A program made the translations under genes and the position numbers. Below, in pieces: positions 57,501 through 64,000 of a stretch of 64,000 bases of DNA. The stretch lies in NCBI GenBank assembly GCA_035610365.1, contig CM069439.1:4588001-4652000 (forward strand), in the 5' to 3' direction. The DNA comes from Aquatica leii. Its lineage: Eukaryota; Arthropoda; Insecta; Coleoptera; Lampyridae. Position 1 is the first letter of the stretch. Each line of letters begins with the position of its first letter. The notes under the pieces are model-generated. The model was not told where the DNA came from. It made no database searches and saw only the letters and a list, made by a program, of their open reading frames with translations.

Positions 57501-59130
57501 GTCGAATGTGGTAAAAAATCTGAATTCTGAAACACTTACATGTCGATTGTAATAAAAACCATTGGAAAAATACTTAATTAATTTTATTTTTTAGCGCTAT
57601 TGTAAGTTTTCATATAACATTGCTTAGTGTTTTTAGTGCTATATTTAAAAATTAAATTTAACAATTTCAACAACTATTAATCTTAAATCTTTAAACTTAA
57701 TCTGCTTTGGACAGGAACGACTAAGCTTTCTGAAATGTTTATTCAGTTAGAAAGTCAATGTACGTTTTATGGCATACGGCTTTAAAAAATTAATTATTTT
57801 GTTAAATTTAAACATTTTACTTTTTTTTTGGTTAGTACAAAACTGTTTTAATAATAGTTTTAGTTTCGATCTGGCTGCTAAACAACACATAAATTTTACA
57901 CATTTGGGGTTACATTCGTATTTGTTTCCATTTGTATGTTTTTTTGGAAATTTTTAGTAGTAAACCAAACTGAAGTAGCTAAATGTTTATAGTTCTAAAT
58001 AAAGACTAATAAACTATGCCACATTCTTCAGCTATAACAACGTTGCTAGGTGTTAAATTATGCATAGTTAGTAATTTTACGTTGCACTTTGTTTATATAC
58101 GCAACACTTAATATGTACTTGGTAAAAGTACATGAAGAACATGTGGCATCATCGAGAATCTTCAGAAGTTGCAGTTAAAGATAATTTATTATTATCCTCC
58201 ACGTACATTACACCGATGAAAAACAAATTTAAAAACATTTTAAGTTGATTGAAATTGATTTTAAAGCATCATTAAATTCTACAACATGTGCAACAAATGT
58301 TGTCAAACGACTAGAAAATTGTACGTTTCTAAGACAGTGGCAGTTAATTATAAAATGTACTCTTACGTTTTATATGCATATAAATCATAAACATAAACTT
58401 CCTGTAATCATCTAAAATCAATTTTGTCATTTTTTTCCTATAACAAGAAGTAATTGTCGTGATTATCTGTAGGATAGATTTTGTAATAATGTTTAAATTG
58501 ATAGGATGGGTAAAGCAACAATTCTCACGATTGTTTGATAGGTTATCCAATGTTTCTTATCTATGTTTAACTTAAATAATCAAATAATCTTCATTTCCTC
58601 ATTGTCCAGTTATGTTTGATTAACATTCAAATATTTGTTCTCGTTTGACGGGAGTATTAGCGAATCGTGTAAATTACAAAATAGCAAATTAATACTTTTT
58701 GACTAATTTATATTTGCATTAAAAATATTTTTTACAAAACTCAAACAAAAATATCAACAAAATTCCTAACAACATTTTTAACACACGATTACATGGAACA
58801 ATTGAATGAATTAAAAAATAAATCATTAATCGTTTGATCACGTGAGACGACGAGGTATCAATGTAGTCCCACGGCCAGAATATTAAAAAAACACGACGTC
58901 GTCTCAACTGATGTCCCACTATAATGCTAAATGCATGAGAGCTGTTTTTTACAAAATTTACTATGTATGACATTTGTATTGACATTGTTCATCTTACAAT
59001 GTTTATACGTTGTGGTTTAAGCCAGTGGCTTATTCAAGACTTATTTGAATTATGCGGGTATAAAATTAGCTTTCAACGTTTCCATCTCTATAGCCATTTA
59101 CGTACTATTTTACGTAGATATTATATCTTT
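54570..59130. other. No gene recognised
   Basis: A long AT-rich stretch. Frames of 60-88 codons (55114-55299, 55847-56041, 56213-56025 minus, 57769-57957, 58985-58719 minus) are lysine- or aromatic-rich low-complexity and lack known motifs. The part at 55640-55810 is less AT-rich and unexplained. Confidence 0.55.
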
Positions 59131-59139
59131 GTTTGATGT

Positions 59140-59510
59140 TCCGTAAACAAGAATTGGACGCAATAACTTTTTTACAAGCTATGCATTGCCATTTAGTCTG
59201 GTCTTTAATTTTAGCATAACACATCGATTTTCAGCATGTTTCTGAAAATTATGGTATTTAAGGTGTGTGTTTCTGTCTTTGGCGTTTTCAGTGAAGCCCA
59301 AGAGTGCCAACGTCTCTCTGAATTTAGTAATCTGGACTTTATTTTGGGTTACCTCTTTGTACATCAAGAACGAGTTGACAGTGCAGATCCTAATGTAAAC
59401 TAACTTTTTGTACCACTTACTACCTCCTCTGAAGCAATGTGAATATGTTTACAACTGATTTGAAAGGTCAATATAATATTTAGACTTATTGTAGTCAATA
59501 GCATCTAGGG
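59140..59510 (-). pseudogene. piggyBac-like transposase, C-terminal part
   Basis: Minus strand from 59508: DYNKSKYYIDLSNQL (from the 'DYNKxKxxxDxxDQ' motif), then SKWYKKLVYIRICTVNSFLM near 59355-59415 and YKEVTQNKVQITKFRETL near 59307-59360, ending in a KHAENRCVM cysteine tail near 59210-59235. The middle of the same protein lies at 61510-61790 beyond a pogo-like insertion. The second catalytic Asp region is at the break. Confidence 0.7.
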
Positions 59511-61498
59511 GGAGCCAAGGCGGAACAAGGTAGTAAGTTGAAATTGATTTTTTTTAAACAAGAAAAGTTTAATAAAGACGATTGCATAATTTAACACAAA
59601 CATATTGTAGTGTTGTTAACACAATAATTATACTATCATCTTTAAAAAAAAAACTTTTTGTTTTATATTTAATATAAGGCACATCGTTTAGCTTTTTAGT
59701 TATTTGGTTTAAGACAACAACAACGTTTTAAACTGGCCTAACTTTACACTTTACACTAGTTTTTTTTAACATTAATCTGATTTGCAAATTTCGCACAGCC
59801 TCGACGTCCTCACTGTCCACTCCTGCGCAGAATTTGTGGGTCCATTTTGCACACAAAACAAGCAACCCAACCCTTAATAGACTTTGAGTAAAATTTACCA
59901 CAATATAAACATTCAGTCAGAACACTCATCAGAATTACTCTCGTTCGTTTTGATTTGATTCTTTGGCTTTTTCATTGCTTCATTCTTTCTCAAGCACTTT
60001 CCGTTTGTTATCCTTCGTTTTTGATTCGTCTTTTTTGCAGTTTGATTTAGGAATAAGCAATAAAATTTCAGATGAAACGTTAAATGCAGTTGCAGAGTCA
60101 TTCTTGTTAGTTGACATCCAAGAGCACCCAAGAGTGGCACTAACATCTTTATGAATCAGACTTTTTTATCCGGAGTGTCATTAATATTGTAGGTAGAAAC
60201 ATTTTCATCGTCATCGTCACCTTTATCGCCCAATCTAAAAAAATCGTCTTTTTTAACAGCAGAGCTAGATAAAGACGATTCCAATTGCCTTTTTTAGATA
60301 AGGCTGCCTCTTGCGTTGGTGGTCCAACTTGTTCGAAATCAGTCGTGTCCACGAGGAGAAAATCAGATTTAGTAAATATGGTTGATTCAGTTGGCTAAAT
60401 TCCTGTAGCTTGAAACCCATTAATGGCAATCTCCATAGTCGCGCTTTGAATAAAGACAAAAAGAGTTGAAATTTGAAATAACGATGCGACTTTCCCAGGG
60501 TTGCTATGTAGCTACTTTCAAAATTTCAATGTAATGAAGACTTAAAGGCTTCATGATAGCCACATCAAGTAGTGGTAAACACAGTAATGACACGCCATTC
60601 TCTCTTGCATAGTCTATAAATTCTAAGTTATTTTTTGCAAAGCTGTAAGTTTATACCTATCTACCAAGTTTGTATGCAGCAAAAAAACTATTTTATTAAA
60701 GCCCATTGCTTTTACGTGGATGTTGACTCGGACTAAAGAATAGAAAGGGTAGGATTTTGCTTAAGGTATCTGTTAATCCAACCTTGATCTGCGATTTTGT
60801 TTTTAAATCTATCGGCTATGCCATTTCTTACAGCTTTTATCGTTAGACCGAATAACCAAGCGACCAAGCCTCCATAGTTTTTAGTATTCAACGAGTTCAA
60901 ATTCCTGCTCTTGGGTAAACACAGTTTTAAATTTTTCAGCAGTTTTGTCGATATGGTACTTAGAAGTTTCCTTTTTTTTTGTTTACATATCTTTCAAGAG
61001 TAGTTTGGAAAACGTTGAATTGATTAGAAGCGTTCATATAGCCAAATCGACCAATAATAACCGCCTTCAAAGCATTATTCATGGTCTCGGTAGACCAAGA
61101 TTGCATATTTGTCTTTCTCTTATATATTCGAACCATCTGAAATCAAAATAAAAAAGGTACAAATATAATATAAACGACCTGTCAGATCAAAATAATGTGT
61201 GGCGGAACGGGGTAGTTTCCTATTCCGCTCCACCCGTTCCGCCCTAAGGACACGATTTGTTTAATGATGTAGGCTAAACTAAACACCATTAAGCGTACTG
61301 TAAGCATCACTAACTACAGTTTTAATATAAACAAATGTGTACCTTATCTTGATTACAAAATCATCACAAGTTACAATCCAGGAGCAAAAAATAAGCAGCG
61401 GTAACTTCACACACCAAAAGGCAAAAAAGTCTTAAAATCTTTAAAGTCTTAAAAGCAGCAATCTCCATTTGGCCCCGCTACCCCATTCCGCCCTGGGT
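59511..61498 (-). mobile_element. Pogo/Tigger-like DNA transposon with inverted ends
   Basis: Left end GCCAAGGCGGAACAAGGTAG (59514 on) and right end, read in reverse, CCCAGGGCGGAATGGGGTAG (from 61498) are matching terminal inverted repeats. Minus-strand coding: MVRIYKRKTNMQSWSTETMN from about 61131 (typical start of insect pogo proteins), KAVIIGRFGYMNASNQFNV (CENP-B-like helix-turn-helix), VFTQEQEFELVEY near 60895-60930, GFQATGI near 60405-60425, and CLYCGKFYSKS...CFVCK near 59845-59910, the C-terminal zinc-binding module. The DDE core between 60450 and 60850 is unreadable through stops. It splits a piggyBac gene. Inactive. Confidence 0.8.
61198..61250. repeat. Internal copies of the pogo terminal motif
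   Basis: GGCGGAACGGGGTAG (61201-61215) and, in inverse order, ACCCGTTCCGCC (61231-61243) repeat the element's terminal motif 250-300 bp inside its right end. This may be an internal duplication or a nested end. Confidence 0.65.
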
Positions 61499-61509
61499 TC
61501 ATTGAATAG

Positions 61510-61790
61510 TTTGTCAATTTCTTTTCCATATTGTGGGACCTAGGTTTGTTAGTCAGTGTGTCGAACTGTGACAAGTAACACATGACGAGTATTTTTCTAC
61601 TTAAACATTACAATACCAGTGTGATTTTCTTTCCCCTTCATGTTTATTTGGCTTTTGTGATAGAACGTTTTTTGCGTTCAGTTTTAACCGCACTGTTTCG
61701 ACCAAATATGTTTTTCTCTCCAGTAAATTATTAGTTAAGAACACACTGGTGTAGTAATTGCCAGTAAAAACTGTGCGGCCACTATTCATT
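61510..61790 (-). pseudogene. piggyBac-like transposase, middle part
   Basis: Minus strand from 61789: MNSGRTVFTGNYYTSVFLTN (the 'GRTVTTDNYYTS' motif, with the catalytic Asp replaced by Gly), LLERKTYLVETVR, then a shifted KWKNTRHVLLVTV-like block near 61560-61590. It continues on the far side of the pogo element at 59510. The N-terminal half is missing; the BEL/Pao LTR starts near 61800. Confidence 0.7.
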
Positions 61791-61799
61791 CACCAAATA

Positions 61800-61974
61800 T
61801 AAAATAAAATTAATGTTTACTATTATTTAAGCGCGTTGCGTACATTGTTAAATTTTGAGTTGTTAAATTATGAAACCAGTTGAGAGTTTACATTCAATTT
61901 ACTTATAGTACAGTTATTAGTTAGAATAAATATTAATTTCTTCAAGTGTTCTTATTAGCATAAAAACCGATACA
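61800..61974 (+). repeat. Probable 5' LTR of the BEL/Pao element
   Basis: The end is set by ACA at 61972-61974, seven bases before the primer-binding site. A start near TGTTTACTATT (61813) is plausible and lies next to the piggyBac break. An LTR of 160-175 bp would be short for BEL/Pao; the 3' LTR is outside the window, so the left boundary is uncertain. Confidence 0.45.
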
Positions 61975-61980
61975 ATTTTT

Positions 61981-61998
61981 TGGTCCTTCGAGCCGGAT
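61981..61998 (+). promoter_or_regulatory. Primer-binding site, tRNA-Tyr type
   Basis: TGGTCCTTCGAGCCGGAT is the exact complement of the last 18 bases of insect tRNA-Tyr including CCA. It primes minus-strand DNA synthesis in BEL/Pao elements of this type. Confidence 0.85.
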
Positions 61999-62059
61999 GC
62001 TGAATAAGAATACTAAAAAAGAAGAAAAAACTATCAACAACGTGGTTGCTGTTTTTGTA

Positions 62060-62256
62060 AGTTGCTGTAATTCTGCCAATTCTTATCGTGCAGAAACCAA
62101 TTCATGCAGTCAAGTTGCCGTTATTTCGCCGATTCCTACCGTTAGGTAGCCGTAATTTATCAATTCCTGCCGTTCAGTAGCTGTAACACTGCCGAATTCT
62201 GTCGTTTAGTAGCTGTAATTTGCCGATTCCTGCCGTTTTTTAACTGTATCGTACAG
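62060..62256. repeat. ~32-bp minisatellite in the BEL/Pao leader
   Basis: About five imperfect repeats of a GCTGTAATTTGCCGATTCCTGCCGTTTAGTA-like unit lie between the primer site and gag. Units vary by small indels. It has no coding value. Confidence 0.75.
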
Positions 62257-62366
62257 TAGATAGGGCTAGCCGTCTGCCACCGCCAAGAACAAACGCCGTT
62301 AACACATTCATTAAAAGTGTGAGTACCTTTTCTATATTTCCATTTATAAAAAAAATATTATTTACC

Positions 62367-63530
62367 ATGGACCGTAATAAATACAACAAAGACGAAAGTT
62401 CACCAGATTGCGATCTAGTGATCAATAATAAACGACGCATACTCGCGTTTGTAGAAAATTTCAGAAGTTTTGTACAAAATTTAAAAGAAAAAGATGTCAA
62501 TAATTCATTAATACAAGAAATCGACCGTGTTGAATTAGAGACGCGATTACATTCTTTCGATTTGCTATACAAAGAATTTCTAATGTCATGCGATAACGAT
62601 GATGAGTTTATCGAGTTTGAAAATACTGATTTTAAAATACTAGCTGCAGCAAAAATTGCTTTAGAAAGAACTACGAAAACAGATGTACGTTCTCCTAGCC
62701 TCCCATTACCAACTGCTTTTGGTCACTTTGACGTTCCAGGTCAATCTGATATCGTAAAGTTGCCTACGATCGAAGTATCTAAATTTAATGGCGATGTGCG
62801 TGATTGGTTACAATTTCGCGATTTGTTTAACAGTTTAATCCATAGTAATGATAAACTATCAAATGTGCAAAAATATTATTACTTGCGCATGGCACTAATT
62901 GGCAGTGCTTATCAAGCGGTAAATCTTTAGAAATATCTTTAGAAAATTATTAAGTTACATATAAAACATTATATGAACGTTATAATAATTCACGTTTATT
63001 AATTAACAGAAAAGGTTAATAATGAAAATTCCTATAAAATTCGAAAATTAATTGACGATTTTTCAAAGCATTTATTCGAACTAGAACAACCGGTAGAAAC
63101 GTGAGATACACTTGTTATTTATATCGTTAGTCAAAAACCTGATGAAAAAACATTAATTTTATGGGAAAAATCAAAAAACGACGAAATACCAATTTAGAAG
63201 AATTTAAAAGTTTTTTCTAGCATACGCGAGCTAACGTGTTAGATTCTATACAGGAGTCACAAAAACGAGAAACACCACGTACATTAAAATCATTCGTTAA
63301 CGCTTATGAAAATCAATGTTTAATTTGTAATAATGCTAAACATCACATAACCATTTACCCAAAATTTAAAAACTTAAGCGTACATGAACGAACACAAGAA
63401 ATAAAAAACTTAAATTATTGTTTAAACTGCCTCAAGCCGTTTCATTTTACTTTATCAATGCCAAAAACCGCCGTGCAGTATTTACAAACGGAAGCATCAC
63501 GGTATGCTTCACTTAAATTTAAATAAGCCC
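62367..63530 (+). pseudogene. BEL/Pao gag
   Basis: The ATG at 62367 has a good context (ACCATGG) and opens a clean frame to 62930. It contains VKLPTIEVSKFNGDVRDWLQ (62756-62815), then FRDLFNSLIHSNDKLSNVQK, the DUF1759 capsid-like core of BEL/Pao Gag. A stop at 62928 breaks it; the reading resumes in other frames (IRKLIDDFSKHLFELEQPVE near 63041-63101, ILWEKSKN near 63158) and ends with the zinc knuckles CLICNNAKHHI near 63318-63350 and LNYCLNCLKPFHF near 63410-63450. In this family Gag is fused to Pol. Frameshifts and stops suggest it is inactive, although the first 188 codons are intact. Confidence 0.85.
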
Positions 63531-63639
63531 AAAAAATGTTCCAAAAAGTGAGTATTACGGAACCAAATATATCGTTAAACAGCGAACTGTCAACTTTAGA
63601 AGAAAACCAATTGTCACTTGCATGTCATTCTATTTTCCA

Positions 63640-64000
63640 AACTTTGTTATCTACAGCAGTTATAAAACTTTAAATTGAAAATGGTAACATTTGTACCGCC
63701 AGTATCTTAATCTGTATGTAATAAATTAAAATTAAAAACTGCAAGTACAAATGTAGCCGTCTGCGGTATTAATCAAAATATTACAAATTTAAACCAGATG
63801 GGTAAACTGAAAGTAATTTCGCGATTTAATAAATTTAATCAATGTATTGACACCCTTGTGATAAACAATTTAAGCATAGAATTTGTTTTATGATATCTTG
63901 TTACCTAAACAAATTAAGTTAGGAAAAAACTTGCTGATTCTTCAAGAAACACAGTTAGGTTTTGTTATTTCAGGAAAATTACTCGATGTCGTTTTAAAAC
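63640..64000 (+). pseudogene. BEL/Pao protease region, cut by window end
   Basis: In shifting frames: LLSTAVIKL near 63646, NVAVCGINQNITNL near 63752-63796, DTLVINNLSIEF near 63850-63886 and IKLGKNLLILQETQLGFVIS near 63914-63973. These are the retropepsin-end blocks of BEL/Pao Pol, which lie before RT. The catalytic Asp motif near 63680-63700 is not clearly readable. The element continues beyond the window. Confidence 0.75.

Noticed and set aside
62240..62572. 110-codon minus-strand frame opposite the BEL/Pao gag start
   Set aside because: The plus strand has a good start context and a gag capsid domain; the reverse frame is a shadow.

Overview
This AT-rich window reads as arthropod, most likely insect, repeat-dominated chromatin. 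I recognised no host protein-coding gene, rRNA, tRNA gene or bacterial-type operon. The evidence is the set of transposon families: CsRn1-type and other Ty3/gypsy, BEL/Pao, Penelope-like elements (PLEs), RTE-, R1- and Jockey-type LINEs, and PIF/Harbinger, pogo, piggyBac, MULE and Tc1/mariner DNA transposons. This combination is typical of insects; the order cannot be fixed from sequence alone. Almost every open frame is a piece of an element broken by frameshifts and stops, so the coding units below are pseudogenes whose reading frame changes repeatedly.

Layout. 0-2.3 kb: the 3' part of an RTE-like LINE carrying a solo-LTR-like insertion, ending in poly(A) against an inverted gypsy gag fragment. 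4.6-6.5 kb: an inverted R1-like LINE. 6.6-7.6 kb: two tandem copies of a ~431-bp repeat with a tRNA B-box-like motif. 8.1-9.7 kb: a Harbinger transposase with a recognisable intron that holds an inverted second-ORF fragment. 12.9-18.9 kb: an inverted PLE split in its RT domain by a full-structure CsRn1-type gypsy element (two LTRs, tRNA-Trp-type primer site, gag, pol). 19.1-20.3 kb: a pogo-like transposase. 22.6-26.5 kb: a Jockey/R1-group LINE, then an inverted gypsy pol/gag.

27.6-32.3 kb: a PLE arranged as five partial RT segments plus a 1.2-kb inverted segment. 35.2-38.1 kb: RTE-like LINE pieces, one interrupted by a ~0.9-kb repeat-rich insert. 41.1-45.7 kb: a PLE tail, a MULE split by an inverted piggyBac, and a Tc1-like element. 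47.5-48.0 kb: a ~435-bp foldback unit with hammerhead-like cores and apparent target-site duplication. 49-54.6 kb: RT, PLE and mariner-type remnants. 59.1-61.8 kb: a piggyBac split by a pogo-like element with terminal inverted repeats. 61.8-64 kb: the 5' end of a BEL/Pao element with a tRNA-Tyr primer site, running off the window.

The genes do not work together as a pathway. The structure is a record of successive insertions: younger elements (CsRn1 gypsy, pogo, inner piggyBac, BEL/Pao) sit inside older ones (PLE, piggyBac, MULE). Several catalytic residues are substituted (the CsRn1 RT box and first integrase Asp, the Jockey RT box), so the copies are expected to be inactive. The observations most worth following are the hammerhead-like motifs shared by the PLE copies and the 47.5-kb foldback, the rearranged PLE array with one shared internal deletion, and the inverted MADF/BESS-like ORF inside the Harbinger intron.
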